64,000 bases of DNA from JACDHG01 sp963815295 (lineage in GTDB: Bacteria > Actinomycetota > Actinomycetes > Propionibacteriales > Nocardioidaceae). Below, piece after piece: positions 42,869 through 52,316 of this stretch. Position 1 is the stretch's first letter. Every line of letters starts with the position of its first letter. The stretch is from the NCBI GenBank assembly GCA_963815295.1, contig CAWFFZ010000008.1, forward strand, positions 1,612,001-1,676,000. Reading direction: 5' to 3'. The position numbers and the translations under genes were made by a program. The notes beneath the pieces are model-generated. The model saw nothing but the letters and a program-made list of their open reading frames with translations, ran no database searches and was not told where the DNA came from.

Positions 42869-43858
42869 TCAGCCGGTCAGCTTCGGGAGCACATCGCGGC
42901 CGAAGACCTCCATCCACTCCGTCTGGTTGCGGCCGACGTTGTGGAGATAGACCTGGGTGAACCCGAGGTCGAGGAACCGCTGGATCTCTGCCCGGTGAAC
43001 GTCGGGATCCGACGAGATGACCATCCGCCCGTCGAAGTCCTCCGGCCGCACGAGGGAAGCCATCTGCGCGAAGTCGTGTGGCGACCGCACATCCTGCTTG
43101 GAGAACTTCATGCCACCGTTTGGCCACTCGGTCATCGCGTTCTCGAGCGCCTCCTCGTCCGTGTGCGCCCACGAGAGATGGAGCTGCAGGAGCTTGGGCA
43201 TCAGCGATGGGTCCTTGCCCTGCGACAGGGCCCCTTCGTCGAACTTGGCCAGCACCCCGGCGACCTTCTCCGTCGTGGCGCCGGGTGTGATGATGCCGTC
43301 GCATCGGGCGCCGGTCTTCTTGGCGGTGATGGGACCGGACGTCGCGACGATGATCGGCGGCGGCTTGTCGGCCATGGTCCACAGGCGGGTCGTGTGCAGC
43401 TTGAAGAACTCCCCCGCATGTTTGACGTCCTTGCCCGTGAAGAGCTTCTGGATCAGCTCGATCGCGTCGAACATCATCCGGATGCGCTCCGCGGCCTCGG
43501 GCCAGTAGCCACCGAACACGTGCTCGTTGAGCGCCTCACCGGAGCCGAGCCCGAGCCAGGTGCGGCCCGGGTACATCGCCTCCAGCGTCGCTGCCGCCTG
43601 CGCCACGATGGCCGGGTGGTGACGGAACGACGGACAGGTCACGCCCGGCCCGAGGTCGCCCGTGGTGCGCTGGCCGACTGCGCTCAACACGTTCCACACG
43701 TATGACGCCTGGCCCTGTTGCGGTACCCACGGTTGGAAGTGATCCGCCGCCATCGTGCCGACGAACCCGTGCTGCTCGGCCGTCTCACAGAGCTGGATCA
43801 TCTCTTGCGGCGCGAACTGCTCGAGCGCTGCGGCGTACCCGATCTTGACCTCGCTCAT
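42869..43858 (-). CDS. F420-dependent LLM-class oxidoreductase, G6PDH-like
   Basis: A 329-residue luciferase-fold enzyme close to the F420-dependent glucose-6-phosphate dehydrogenase family. Typical parts: 'VKIGYAAALEQFAPQEMIQL', 'GFVGTMAADHFQPWVPQQG', 'YPGRTWLGLGSGEALNEHV' and 'TSGPITAKKTGARCDGIITP'. Such enzymes transfer hydride to or from coenzyme F420, which implies F420 synthesis in this organism. The substrate may not be glucose 6-phosphate. ATG 43858 with AAGGA upstream. Confidence 0.85.
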   Translation of the reverse strand: MSEVKIGYAAALEQFAPQEMIQLCETAEQHGFVGTMAADHFQPWVPQQGQASYVWNVLSAVGQRTTGDLGPGVTCPSFRHHPAIVAQAAATLEAMYPGRTWLGLGSGEALNEHVFGGYWPEAAERIRMMFDAIELIQKLFTGKDVKHAGEFFKLHTTRLWTMADKPPPIIVATSGPITAKKTGARCDGIITPGATTEKVAGVLAKFDEGALSQGKDPSLMPKLLQLHLSWAHTDEEALENAMTEWPNGGMKFSKQDVRSPHDFAQMASLVRPEDFDGRMVISSDPDVHRAEIQRFLDLGFTQVYLHNVGRNQTEWMEVFGRDVLPKLTG

Positions 43859-43952
43859 AACGCCATCCTTGCAGCACCCTCCACTGGCCGGCGGCGCCAC
43901 GATCTGCGATCCCAGGGTCGCCCCACCAGGTCGCCGGTAATCTCGAGGCACC

Positions 43953-44852
43953 ATGAGCACCGTGCGCGACCCATCTCTGCGGAAGATCGCCATGCCAGCG
44001 GTTGAGGCACCGCCAGGCGGGCTCGAGCAACTCGTCGACTTCGTGGCGCGGCACCACCGCCTCTTCGTGCTGACCGGGGCGGGTTGCAGCACGGCGTCGG
44101 GGATTCCCGACTACCGCGATGCGAACGGTGACTGGAAGCGTCAGCAGCCGGTCCAGTTCCAGGCGTTCACGGGCGATCCACTGATGCGGGCGCGCTACTG
44201 GGCGCGCAGCCTGATCGGTTGGCGCAGCTTCGGGAGCGCCGGGCCGAACGGCGCGCACGTCGCTCTGGCGGAGCTCGAGCACGTCGGCCGAGTCGGTTTG
44301 CTGGTGACCCAGAACGTCGACGGCCTGCACCAGGCCGCCGGCTCCCGCCGGGTCACGGACCTACACGGCCGTCTCGATCGAGTGGTCTGCATGATGTGCC
44401 ACCAGACGTCGGGTCGCGCTGCCTGGCAACGGTTGCTCGTGTCGCGCAACGACGGGTGGGCAGGTCTCGACGCACCTGTCGCGCCAGACGGCGATGCCGA
44501 TCTCGACGGGCTCGACTTCACCGGGTTCGACGTGCCGCCCTGTCCTCGATGCGGCGGGGTCGTCAAGCCCGATGTGGTGTTCTTCGGAGAGTCCGTCCCG
44601 CCGTGGCGTCATGCCCAGGCGAACGCCGCCCTGTCGACGTCCGATGCGATGCTCGTCGTCGGCTCCTCGTTGATGGTGCACTCCGGCTACCGGTACGCCG
44701 TCGGTGCCGCTCGGATGGGCAAGCCGATCATCGCCGTCAACCTCGGCCGCACGAGAGCCGACCACCTGCTGCGGTTCAAGGTGACCGCCCCCGCAGGTGA
44801 GACGCTGCGTCAGCTGTGCGACGAGCTGCGCGGAACGCGTTCGCCAGTATGA
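43953..44852 (+). CDS. SIR2-family NAD-dependent deacylase
   Basis: A 299-residue sirtuin. NAD site 'LTGAGCSTASGIPDYRDANG', 'LLVTQNVDGLHQAAG', catalytic His in 'VTDLHGRLDRVVC', two zinc Cys pairs ('VCMMCHQ' and 'PPCPRCGG') and 'VVKPDVVFFGESVPPW'. It removes acyl groups from protein lysines using NAD+. A long insert between the Cys pairs is rich in Asp and Ala ('LDAPVAPDGDADLDGLD'). The stop overlaps the next gene's ATG as ATGA. Confidence 0.92.
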   Translation: MSTVRDPSLRKIAMPAVEAPPGGLEQLVDFVARHHRLFVLTGAGCSTASGIPDYRDANGDWKRQQPVQFQAFTGDPLMRARYWARSLIGWRSFGSAGPNGAHVALAELEHVGRVGLLVTQNVDGLHQAAGSRRVTDLHGRLDRVVCMMCHQTSGRAAWQRLLVSRNDGWAGLDAPVAPDGDADLDGLDFTGFDVPPCPRCGGVVKPDVVFFGESVPPWRHAQANAALSTSDAMLVVGSSLMVHSGYRYAVGAARMGKPIIAVNLGRTRADHLLRFKVTAPAGETLRQLCDELRGTRSPV

Positions 44853-45652
44853 CGCAGGGTCGGCCGGCCGAGTTCAGGGTGGTCAGCGACGCCGAGGCGC
44901 AGCGCGCCAATCGCTCGGACTGGGACGGCGAGGCAGACGAGTACCAGCGAGAGCATGGCGAGTTTCTCGGCGACTCGGGGTTCATCTGGTCACCTGAGGG
45001 CATCGACGAGGCAGACGTGCAGCTGCTCGGGGACGTCGCCGGGCGACGGGTGCTCGAGATCGGATGCGGCGCCGCCCAGTGCTCTCGCTGGCTCGTTTCC
45101 CGCGGAGCCACCGCGGTGGGGGTCGACTTGTCGTACCGACAGCTGCAGCACAGCCGGCGCCTCGACGGCGAGACCTCGATCGACGTACCCATCGCATGCG
45201 CGACCGCGACCGCTCTGCCGTTTGCGGACAAGTCGTTCGACCTGGCGTGCTCGGCCTTCGGTGCACTGCCCTTCCTCGTCGACATTGTCACTCCGCTGCG
45301 CGAGGTCTCGCGGGTGCTCCGACCAGGCGGTCAGTTCGTCTTCTCCGTCGTGCATCCGATGCGGCAGGTGCTGCCCGACGACCCGAGCGCCGAGAGCGGG
45401 CTGACGGTCACCCGGTCGTACTTCGACCGATCGTCCTACGTCGAGCTCGACGAAGCAGATACCCCGACGTACGTCGAGCCGCACCACACGCTCGGCGACT
45501 GGATCGACGCGATCACCCAGGCCGGTCTGAGCGTCGACGGGCTGCTCGAGCCGGAGTGGCCGGCCGACTTAACCCGCGTCTGGGGCGCATGGGGGCCCGA
45601 GCGCGGACCCTACGTGCCCGGCACCGCGATCTTCTCGACGAGTCGCCACTAA
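44849..45652 (+). CDS. Class I SAM-dependent methyltransferase
   Basis: A 267-residue methyltransferase_11-type protein: motif I 'VLEIGCGAAQCSRWLVSRG', then 'VGVDLSYRQLQHSRRL', motif II region 'LPFADKSFDLACSAFGALPF' and 'VSRVLRPGGQFVFSVVHPM'. 'WDGEADEYQREHGEFLGDS' at the N-terminus is typical of an uncharacterised actinobacterial subgroup. The substrate is unknown. Translationally coupled to the sirtuin. Convergent with polA. Confidence 0.87.
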   Translation: MTQGRPAEFRVVSDAEAQRANRSDWDGEADEYQREHGEFLGDSGFIWSPEGIDEADVQLLGDVAGRRVLEIGCGAAQCSRWLVSRGATAVGVDLSYRQLQHSRRLDGETSIDVPIACATATALPFADKSFDLACSAFGALPFLVDIVTPLREVSRVLRPGGQFVFSVVHPMRQVLPDDPSAESGLTVTRSYFDRSSYVELDEADTPTYVEPHHTLGDWIDAITQAGLSVDGLLEPEWPADLTRVWGAWGPERGPYVPGTAIFSTSRH

Positions 45653-45676
45653 CCGCCCTGCGGTGAGACGGCCGCG

Positions 45677-48388
45677 CTAGTGACCAGCCTCATGCCAGGT
45701 GCGACCCACCCCGACTGAGACGTCGAGCGGCACGGCGAGGTCGGAAGCAGCGGCCATCTCGCGCCGCACCAGAGCCTCGAGGCCTTCTCGCTCGCCTGGG
45801 GCTACTTCGAAGACGAGCTCGTCGTGAACTTGGAGCAACATCCGCGACGACAGCCCTTCGGCGTCGAGGGCCGCATCGACCTTGAGCATGGCGACTTTGA
45901 TGATGTCGGCGGCGGAACCCTGGATCGGGGCGTTGAGCGCCATCCGCTCGGCCATCTCGCGCCGTTGCCGGTTGTCACTCGTCAGGTCAGGCAGGTAACG
46001 ACGGCGGCCGAAGAGGGTCTCGGTGAAGCCGGTCCGCCGCGCTTCGTCGACGACGCCGTGCAGGTATTCGCGGACGCCGCCGAACCGCAGGAAGTACTCA
46101 TCCATCAACCCGCGCGCCTCAGCGGGCTCGATGCCCAGCTGCATCCCAAGCCCGTATGCGGACAGTCCGTAGGCGAGGCCGTAGTTCATCGCTTTGATCT
46201 TCGACCTCTGCGCAACTGATACCGAGCCGGCATCGACTTCGAACACTCGGGCAGCCATCACTGAGTGGAAGTCCTCGCCCGAGTGGAACGCTTCGATCAG
46301 ACCGGCGTCTTCGGACACATGCGCCATGATCCGCATCTCGATCTGGCTGTAGTCGGCGGTGAGTAAGGACTCGTTGCCCTCGCCGACAATGAACGCTTCC
46401 CTGATCCGACGCCCTTCCTCGGTGCGGATCGGGATGTTCTGCAGGTTGGGCTCAGTCGACGACAGTCGCCCGGTCGCCGCGATCATCTGGTTGAACGTCG
46501 TGTGGATGCGCGCATCGTCGGCGATCGTCTTGAGCAGGCCTTCGACGGTCTGGCGAAGCCGCGTCGCGTCGCGGTGAATCAACAACTGCTGCAGGAATGG
46601 ATGCTCGGTCTTGTCGAACAGGGCCTGAAGCGCCTCCGCGTCGGTGGTGTAGCCCGTCTTGGTGCGCTTGGTCTTCGGCATACCGAGCTCGTCGAAAAGC
46701 ACGACCTGCAGCTGCTTCGGTGACCCGAGGTTGATCTGCTTGCCGATCACGGCAAATGCCTCGTCGGCAGCCTCCTTGACGCGCCCCCCGAACTGGGCCT
46801 CGAGCGACATCAGATAGTCGTCGTCGACCGCAATGCCCGCCTGCTCCATCTTCGCCAGCACCTCGACGAGAGGGAGCTCGATCTCGGCGAGCAGTCGCGA
46901 TCCGCCCCGCGACTCCAACTCTGTCGACAAGGCGGCAGCGAGCTCGACGACGGCGTGGGCTCGCTGCATCGACTCGTTCGCCGCCGCTGAGTCACCGTCG
47001 AGATCGAACGCCAGCTGGTCGGTCGCAGCCGCCTCTCCCTTGAGCTCGCGGTGCAGGTAGCGCAGCGTCAGGTCGGCCAGGTCGTAGGAGCGTTGGTCGG
47101 GATGGGAGAGGTATGCCGACAGGGCGGTGTCTGCGGCCAGCCCCCGCAGCGGCCAGCCGCGGGCCGCCAGCATCAGCAGCGACGCCTTCGCGTCATGCAG
47201 GGCCTTCGGCCGCGCCACGTCGACCAGCCAGGCGGCGAGCACGGCCTCGTCTTCTGGAGCGATCTCGGCTGCGTCGACCCAGGCCGCGTGACCGGACCCG
47301 GTGGCCAGCGAGAGTGACGTCACGCCACCGGCCGCCTTGCTCCAGAGACCGTCGACGTGCATGCCCACCAGCGTGTCGGCGGCCACGTGAGCCGCGAGCC
47401 AGGGCTCGAGCTCTCCGACACCCAGGCGGTGACCGTCGATGTGGGCAGCGTCCTCGATCTGCACCTCGTCGGCCGAGAGCGTCTCGAAGAGGCGGTCCCG
47501 CAACACGCGGAACTCGAGCCCGTCGAAGATCTTGTGCACCTCGTCGCGGTCCCAGGGACCTTGCAGCAGGTCAGGCGGCGTCACTGGCAGGTCGAGGTCG
47601 CGCACCAGCGCGTTGATGCGGCGGTTGCGGATGACGTCGGCGAGGTGGTCTCGCAGTGCCTGCCCAGCCTTTCCCGGAATCTCGTCGACGCGGGCGACGA
47701 TCTCGTCGAGAGTCTCGAACTGGGCGATCCATTTCGCCGCGGTCTTAGGCCCGACCCCGGGGACGCCAGGCAGGTTGTCACTGGACTCACCGACCATCGC
47801 GGCCAGGTCGGGATAGCTGGCCGGCTGGACGGCGTACTTGTCGAAGACCGAGTCGGGGGTCATCCGGGCGAGGTCTGAGACACCTCTGCGGGGGTAGAGG
47901 ACCGTGACGCGGTCGCTCACGAGCTGGAAGACATCACGGTCACCGGAGCAGATCAGAACGTCGTAGCCGGCGGCCTCCGCCTGCGTGGCCAGCGTGGCGA
48001 TCACGTCGTCGGCTTCGAAGCCGTCCTTCTCCACCGAGACGACCCGCAAGGCGTCGAGCACTTCCTTGACGAGCGACACCTGCCCCTTGAACTCGTCAGG
48101 GCTCTTGGATCTGTTTGCCTTGTACTCGGAGTACTCCTCCGAGCGGAAAGTCTTACGGGACACGTCGAACGCAACGGCGAGATGAGTCGGGCTCTCGTCT
48201 CGCAGCACGTTGATGAGCATCGACGTGAAGCCATAGACCGCGTTGGTCGGCTGCCCGGTCGTCGTCGAGAAGTTTTCGACAGGCAGCGCGAAGAATGCGC
48301 GATAAGCCAGGGAATGACCGTCGAGCAACAGCAGTCGCGGTCGCTCGGCGGCAGTGGTGTCTGAGGGGGTCGTGTCGGTCGAAGCCAC
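45677..48388 (-). CDS. polA: DNA polymerase I
   Basis: A 903-residue PolA. The N-terminal ~310 residues are the 5'-3' exonuclease ('LLLLDGHSLAYRAFFALP', 'CSGDRDVFQLVSD', 'GVPGVGPKTAAKWIAQF'). The middle resembles the 3'-5' exonuclease but its acidic residues are not well kept, as in other actinobacteria, so proofreading is probably absent. The polymerase has motif A 'LTADYSQIEMRIMAH', the O-helix 'RSKIKAMNYGLAYGLSAYG' and motif C 'LQVHDELVFEV'. It fills gaps in repair and replaces Okazaki primers. GTG start. Confidence 0.95.
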   Translation of the reverse strand: MASTDTTPSDTTAAERPRLLLLDGHSLAYRAFFALPVENFSTTTGQPTNAVYGFTSMLINVLRDESPTHLAVAFDVSRKTFRSEEYSEYKANRSKSPDEFKGQVSLVKEVLDALRVVSVEKDGFEADDVIATLATQAEAAGYDVLICSGDRDVFQLVSDRVTVLYPRRGVSDLARMTPDSVFDKYAVQPASYPDLAAMVGESSDNLPGVPGVGPKTAAKWIAQFETLDEIVARVDEIPGKAGQALRDHLADVIRNRRINALVRDLDLPVTPPDLLQGPWDRDEVHKIFDGLEFRVLRDRLFETLSADEVQIEDAAHIDGHRLGVGELEPWLAAHVAADTLVGMHVDGLWSKAAGGVTSLSLATGSGHAAWVDAAEIAPEDEAVLAAWLVDVARPKALHDAKASLLMLAARGWPLRGLAADTALSAYLSHPDQRSYDLADLTLRYLHRELKGEAAATDQLAFDLDGDSAAANESMQRAHAVVELAAALSTELESRGGSRLLAEIELPLVEVLAKMEQAGIAVDDDYLMSLEAQFGGRVKEAADEAFAVIGKQINLGSPKQLQVVLFDELGMPKTKRTKTGYTTDAEALQALFDKTEHPFLQQLLIHRDATRLRQTVEGLLKTIADDARIHTTFNQMIAATGRLSSTEPNLQNIPIRTEEGRRIREAFIVGEGNESLLTADYSQIEMRIMAHVSEDAGLIEAFHSGEDFHSVMAARVFEVDAGSVSVAQRSKIKAMNYGLAYGLSAYGLGMQLGIEPAEARGLMDEYFLRFGGVREYLHGVVDEARRTGFTETLFGRRRYLPDLTSDNRQRREMAERMALNAPIQGSAADIIKVAMLKVDAALDAEGLSSRMLLQVHDELVFEVAPGEREGLEALVRREMAAASDLAVPLDVSVGVGRTWHEAGH

Positions 48389-48499
48389 AGAGCGACTCTA
48401 GTGGTGACCACCGACACCATCCGGAGGGCGTCGCCCCGGACGATCACTAGGCTGAGCACTACGAATGTTGGCCGAAACTGGCAGCCGAGCGGAGACTCC

Positions 48500-48916
48500 A
48501 TGACGTACCCCGAGAGCGTGACCGGCATGTGGCCCGACATGGGAACGACGATCCATGAGCGGATGGGCATCGAGATCACGGAAGCCACAGCAGAGCGCGT
48601 CGTCGGGACGATGCCGGTCGACGGCAACACGCAGCCGTTCGGGCTGCTGCACGGTGGAGCCTCCTGCGTGCTCGCCGAGAGCCTGGGCTCGATCGGCGCC
48701 ACCCTGCACTCACAGCCCAAGCAGGTCGCCGTCGGCGTCGACATCAACGCCACTCACCACCGAGCGGTTTCTGCTGGGACCGTGACGGGTGTCGCCACTC
48801 CAGTCCATCTCGGTCGCAGCGTTGCCTGCTACGAGGTCGTCATCTCCGACGAGCAGGGTCGACGCGTCTGCACGGCCCGGCTCACCTGCCAGCTAATCTC
48901 CGCGCCACCGACCTGA
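48500..48916 (+). CDS. Hotdog-fold thioesterase (PaaI/MenI-like)
   Basis: A 138-residue hotdog thioesterase: 'HERMGIEITEATAERVVGTM' and the signature 'PFGLLHGGASCVLAESLGS' with the catalytic Glu, then 'VAVGVDINATHHRAVSAG'. The group includes PaaI and DHNA-CoA thioesterases (MenI, needed for menaquinone), which is the most likely function in an actinobacterium but not provable here. ATG with GGAG five bases upstream. Confidence 0.85.
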   Translation: MTYPESVTGMWPDMGTTIHERMGIEITEATAERVVGTMPVDGNTQPFGLLHGGASCVLAESLGSIGATLHSQPKQVAVGVDINATHHRAVSAGTVTGVATPVHLGRSVACYEVVISDEQGRRVCTARLTCQLISAPPT

Positions 48917-48919
48917 CTC

Positions 48920-48942
48920 AACCTTTGAGGCCCTAACTCCGT
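48920..48942 (+). promoter_or_regulatory. ECF-type promoter of the SigE-type operon
   Basis: AACC (48920-48923), a 16-base spacer and CGT (48940-48942), the classical layout of ECF sigma promoters. It lies about 30 bases before the sigma gene's start, so the sigma factor probably drives its own operon. Confidence 0.55.
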
Positions 48943-48970
48943 ACATACTGCGAGCGGGGAGAGGTGAGCT

Positions 48971-49486
48971 GTGCGGGGACGCCGGGAGTTCGAGGAGTTC
49001 GTCGATGCTGAGATGCCACGGCTGCTCGGCTACGCGCGGGCTCTCACCGGCAACGGGCACGACGCCTGGGACCTCGTGCAGGAGTGTCTCGTCAGAGTCG
49101 GGACGCGTTGGTCGCGCATCGACGCAGACGGCAACCCGGGCGCGTATGCACGTACGACTCTCGTCCGGCTGAACGTCGACCGGCTGCGGCGGCTGAACCG
49201 GGAAGGCCCCTCCGGCGTCGTCCCCACGGTTGCCGTGCTCGACCCGCAGCGGCTCGGAATCGAGCCATGGCTGCTCGAGGCGCTCAATGCCTTGTCGCCG
49301 AGGCAGCGCACCGCACTCGTGCTCAGGTACGTCGACGATCTCGACCTGCGCGGGATCTCCGAGGCCATGGGTTGCAGCGTCGGTACAGCGAAGAGCCATG
49401 TGTCGCGCGGCCTGCAACAGCTCCGTGAGCGGGCGCCTCAGGGCTCGATGCTTGCCGGACTGAAAGAGGGAGACAACGATGTCTGA
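48971..49486 (+). CDS. SigE-family ECF sigma factor
   Basis: A 171-residue RNA polymerase sigma factor of the actinobacterial SigE family (TIGR02983 type). Region 2: 'RLLGYARALTGNGHDAWDLV' with 'VQECLVRVGTRW'; region 4: 'ALNALSPRQRTALVLRYVDD' and HTH 'DLRGISEAMGCSVGTAKSHV'. GTG start preceded by GGGGAGAGG. The stop overlaps the next gene by 8 bases, so the two products are made together. Confidence 0.9.
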   Translation: MRGRREFEEFVDAEMPRLLGYARALTGNGHDAWDLVQECLVRVGTRWSRIDADGNPGAYARTTLVRLNVDRLRRLNREGPSGVVPTVAVLDPQRLGIEPWLLEALNALSPRQRTALVLRYVDDLDLRGISEAMGCSVGTAKSHVSRGLQQLRERAPQGSMLAGLKEGDNDV

Positions 49487-50780
49487 CAAGGAGCTGCGCG
49501 ACGCACTGCGGAGCCTGGCCGAGCCGGTCGCGGGCCCTCCTGGTGGTCGGGAGGAGATCCTGGAGCGGGTGGCCCGTGGGCGCCGATGGAGGTTCGCGGG
49601 CAGCGGACTGGCCGTGGCAGCCAGCGTGGCCGCGATCGCGATGACTGCCAGCCTGCTGACCGGCAACGACACGTCGGACGGCAACAGTGCCGACGTGGCA
49701 GCAGGCACGTGGAGCCAGATCGCACCGTCGCCGTTGTCTCCACGGAGCGGCGAGGTCGCAGTGTGGACGGGGACGGAGATGATCGTCGTCGGCGGCACCG
49801 ATATGCCGCTCTGCCCACCTGGGGCGGACTGCACTGGACCAACGGATACACAACGGTTGGGTGATGGTGCCGCTTATGATCCCGTCACTGACACGTGGCG
49901 ACGTATCGCCGACGCCCCTCAGTCGCTGACCTACGCCCAGGCGATCTGGACGGGCACCGAGATGCTGGTACTTGCTCCGCGCCTTGGAGCCCAGACTGAG
50001 GGTGACGTTGAGCAGGATGCCGCGACGCTGTTGTACGACCCCGTAAAAGATTCCTGGCGCACCCTCGATCCTGGGCCGGCCGCGTACCCGCCGAATCAGC
50101 TGGGCTGGACCGGGCGCTACGTCGTCGTACCTCAGGGGTCCGAGGAGGGCCGTGACGTCGGCGACTGGCTGCTCGACCCCGCGACCGGGAGCTGGCAGCG
50201 GTTGCCAGACGATCCGTTCCCGGCAACGTTCGATCGGGCGCTCACCTGGACGGGCGACGAGCTCGTGTTCACGGGGCTGCTCATTGACGAGCCAGGCTCG
50301 GACGAGCAGACGTTCGTGGTTGCCAAGCTCGATCTCGACTCGATGCGGTGGGAGCGGGAGCCACGCTCCCCGGTGCGGTTCTGGACGCAGGCCTGGTACT
50401 GGTTCGACGAGCGTGTTGTTACGGCGATCCAGCAGAATTCCACGTCCGACGACAGCACCGTCGGCTCCAGCGGAGCGCTTGATCCACGTACCGGCGGATG
50501 GGAGCCGGTCCCACAATCTCCACTCAGTTACGACGAGGCCAACGAAGGCTGCGCTTTGCCTGCGATCGGTCCAGCGGGCGACTGGTTGGCGGAAGGCGGC
50601 CCGATTCTCGTGTCCCTCGAAGCTGCGAGCACGACGCGCACTCCGCCCTGTCCGCAACTGAATGACCCCCACGTCGGGGTATGGACGGGTGACGCGCTGG
50701 TGGTGTGGGGCGGCAGCGATTCCGAATACACGACGAACCGCGCCGTCGGACTGGTGTGGGAGCCCCCGGCTCCGAGGTGA
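49479..50780 (+). CDS. Membrane-anchored Kelch-like propeller, probable anti-sigma partner
   Basis: A 433-residue protein. The first ~38 residues ('DKELRDALRSLAEPVAGPPG') are cytoplasmic, in the place of a short anti-sigma segment. One helix (39-61) follows, then an extracytoplasmic region with repeated 'W(T)GTEM' and 'YDPVTDTWRRI'-type blades ('WTGTEMIVVGG', 'WTGTEMLVLAP', 'WTGDELVFTG', 'WTGDALVVWGG'), so a Kelch/beta-propeller. It is co-translated with the SigE-type factor. The inferred role is to hold the sigma factor until something outside is sensed; the ZAS motif is absent, so the mechanism is unproven. Confidence 0.78.
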   Translation: MSDKELRDALRSLAEPVAGPPGGREEILERVARGRRWRFAGSGLAVAASVAAIAMTASLLTGNDTSDGNSADVAAGTWSQIAPSPLSPRSGEVAVWTGTEMIVVGGTDMPLCPPGADCTGPTDTQRLGDGAAYDPVTDTWRRIADAPQSLTYAQAIWTGTEMLVLAPRLGAQTEGDVEQDAATLLYDPVKDSWRTLDPGPAAYPPNQLGWTGRYVVVPQGSEEGRDVGDWLLDPATGSWQRLPDDPFPATFDRALTWTGDELVFTGLLIDEPGSDEQTFVVAKLDLDSMRWEREPRSPVRFWTQAWYWFDERVVTAIQQNSTSDDSTVGSSGALDPRTGGWEPVPQSPLSYDEANEGCALPAIGPAGDWLAEGGPILVSLEAASTTRTPPCPQLNDPHVGVWTGDALVVWGGSDSEYTTNRAVGLVWEPPAPR

Positions 50781-50800
50781 TCCAGGGATTAGCCGTGGGG

Positions 50801-51364
50801 TCAGCGTGATCCGCGTGAGCGACGCATCAGTCGGCGGGCTGCGACCACGTTGGTGGAGATCGACTTCGTCGGTGCGGTGGTGAGCCGTGCGCGCAGGGCC
50901 GCGACTGTCGAGGCGCGTACGACGGCTGCCTGAGCCATCCCGAGGCGGGTAAGGAAGCGGTTGGAGTCGCGGGCGCTGGCCGCGACCGAGGCGACGATGT
51001 GCTTGGAGTCCTTCTCCTCTGCCCAGTCGGCAGCGGCGGCCATGAGCGACGTACCAACACCACGTCGTCGCTGATCATGCAGCACGTGGAGGTTGCCCAC
51101 ATGCACTGCGTCCTCTTCGTGAATCGGGGAGATCGGAGCGCGGCGCAAGTGCGCGACGCCGACGACGACACTGTCGAGAATCGCGACAAGGAGCCGCTCT
51201 GCGGGGTCGGTGTCGAGGCGCGCAATGGCGCGCCTGGCGTCGTCGGCGGTAGCGGCCTTGCGGTTCGAACGGTCGGTCGTCGCACTGATGTCCTGCCAGA
51301 TGCCGACCAACGCAGCTGCGTCGGAGATCACGGCGTCACGCACGACCACGGATCCGCGGCCCAT
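50801..51364 (-). CDS. GNAT-family acetyltransferase
   Basis: A 187-residue acyltransferase-fold protein. The acetyl-CoA loop is 'VLHDQRRRGVGTSLMAAAAD'; 'VVRDAVISDAAALVGIWQDI' is the first strand and helix. The C-terminus is basic ('AARRLMRRSRGSR'). Substrate unknown. Start chosen at ATG 51364 with AGAGG upstream. Convergent with the propeller gene; no operon partner. Confidence 0.82.
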   Translation of the reverse strand: MGRGSVVVRDAVISDAAALVGIWQDISATTDRSNRKAATADDARRAIARLDTDPAERLLVAILDSVVVGVAHLRRAPISPIHEEDAVHVGNLHVLHDQRRRGVGTSLMAAAADWAEEKDSKHIVASVAASARDSNRFLTRLGMAQAAVVRASTVAALRARLTTAPTKSISTNVVAARRLMRRSRGSR

Positions 51365-51549
51365 GGCTACCTCTGTTCTGGTCACTCCCCCGAGTGACAG
51401 TGGACTGCACCGCACAACTCGTTAGGCTGCACGAGCGGCGCTGGGGCGCGCACCAGACTACGGCCGCACACCATCGGCTGCCAGAGGTGGTCGGACTTTT
51501 CTCAGTTTCTGTTGCGGCCACACCACGCAAGAAATAAGGGAGGCTTGAG

Positions 51550-52296
51550 GTGTTTCGCGGGTTCGGCACGGTCGTGAACGTGGCAGCTGTGTTGCTGGGT
51601 TCGGGAATCGGCGTGCTGGTCGGGCATCGGCTTCCGCAGCGCACGCGTGACGTCGTCACCGACGCGCTCGGACTGGTGACACTGCTCGTTGCTGCGTTGT
51701 CGGCGATGGCTGTAACTAGCGCGGTCCTCGACGATGCAGTCGGGGATGCCGCGCCGGTGCTGATCGTGCTCGGGTCACTGCTCATCGGCGGCATTGCAGG
51801 ATCCTTGCTCCGCATCGAGTACCGGCTCGAGAACGTCGGCGGGTTTCTCCAGTCACGACTCACCAGAGGATCTGCCTCAGCTGACCGCCGCCGTTTTATC
51901 GAGGGCTTCGTGGCTTCCTCAATCCTCTTCTGTGTCGGGCCGTTGACGATTCTGGGCTCGCTATCGGACGGTCTCGGCAACGGCGCCGACCAACTCATCC
52001 TCAAGTCAGTGCTCGATGGCTTCGCGGCCATTGCGTTCGCAGCCTCGTTCGGCTGGGGCGTGGCAGCGTCGGCGGTGGTCGTCCTCGTCGTGCAAGGGTC
52101 GCTGACGGTGTTGGGCGCCGTGCTCGGCTCGTTCTTGCCCGGCGCGCATATTGCGGCACTGACGGCCACCGGGGGGCTGCTATTGGTGGGCGTGGGGTTG
52201 CGACTGCTCCAGATCAAGCAGGTTCCGGTGGGTGACCTGTTGCCGGCGCTGGTGGTGGCTCCGCTGCTCACCCAGCTTGTCGTCGTACTGCGTTGA
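51550..52296 (+). CDS. DUF554 family membrane protein
   Basis: A 248-residue membrane protein of the DUF554 (YdfK-like) family. 'GTVVNVAAVLLGSGIGVLVG' opens it and 'RRRFIEGFVASSILFCVGPL' is the family core. 'SVLDGFAAIAFAASFGWGVA' repeats the pattern, giving about seven helices in two halves. Transport is suspected for the family but no substrate is known. GTG start with GGGAGG upstream. Confidence 0.87.
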   Translation: MFRGFGTVVNVAAVLLGSGIGVLVGHRLPQRTRDVVTDALGLVTLLVAALSAMAVTSAVLDDAVGDAAPVLIVLGSLLIGGIAGSLLRIEYRLENVGGFLQSRLTRGSASADRRRFIEGFVASSILFCVGPLTILGSLSDGLGNGADQLILKSVLDGFAAIAFAASFGWGVAASAVVVLVVQGSLTVLGAVLGSFLPGAHIAALTATGGLLLVGVGLRLLQIKQVPVGDLLPALVVAPLLTQLVVVLR

Positions 52297-52316
52297 CGAG
52301 CGCGGCGCCTCCTGCG

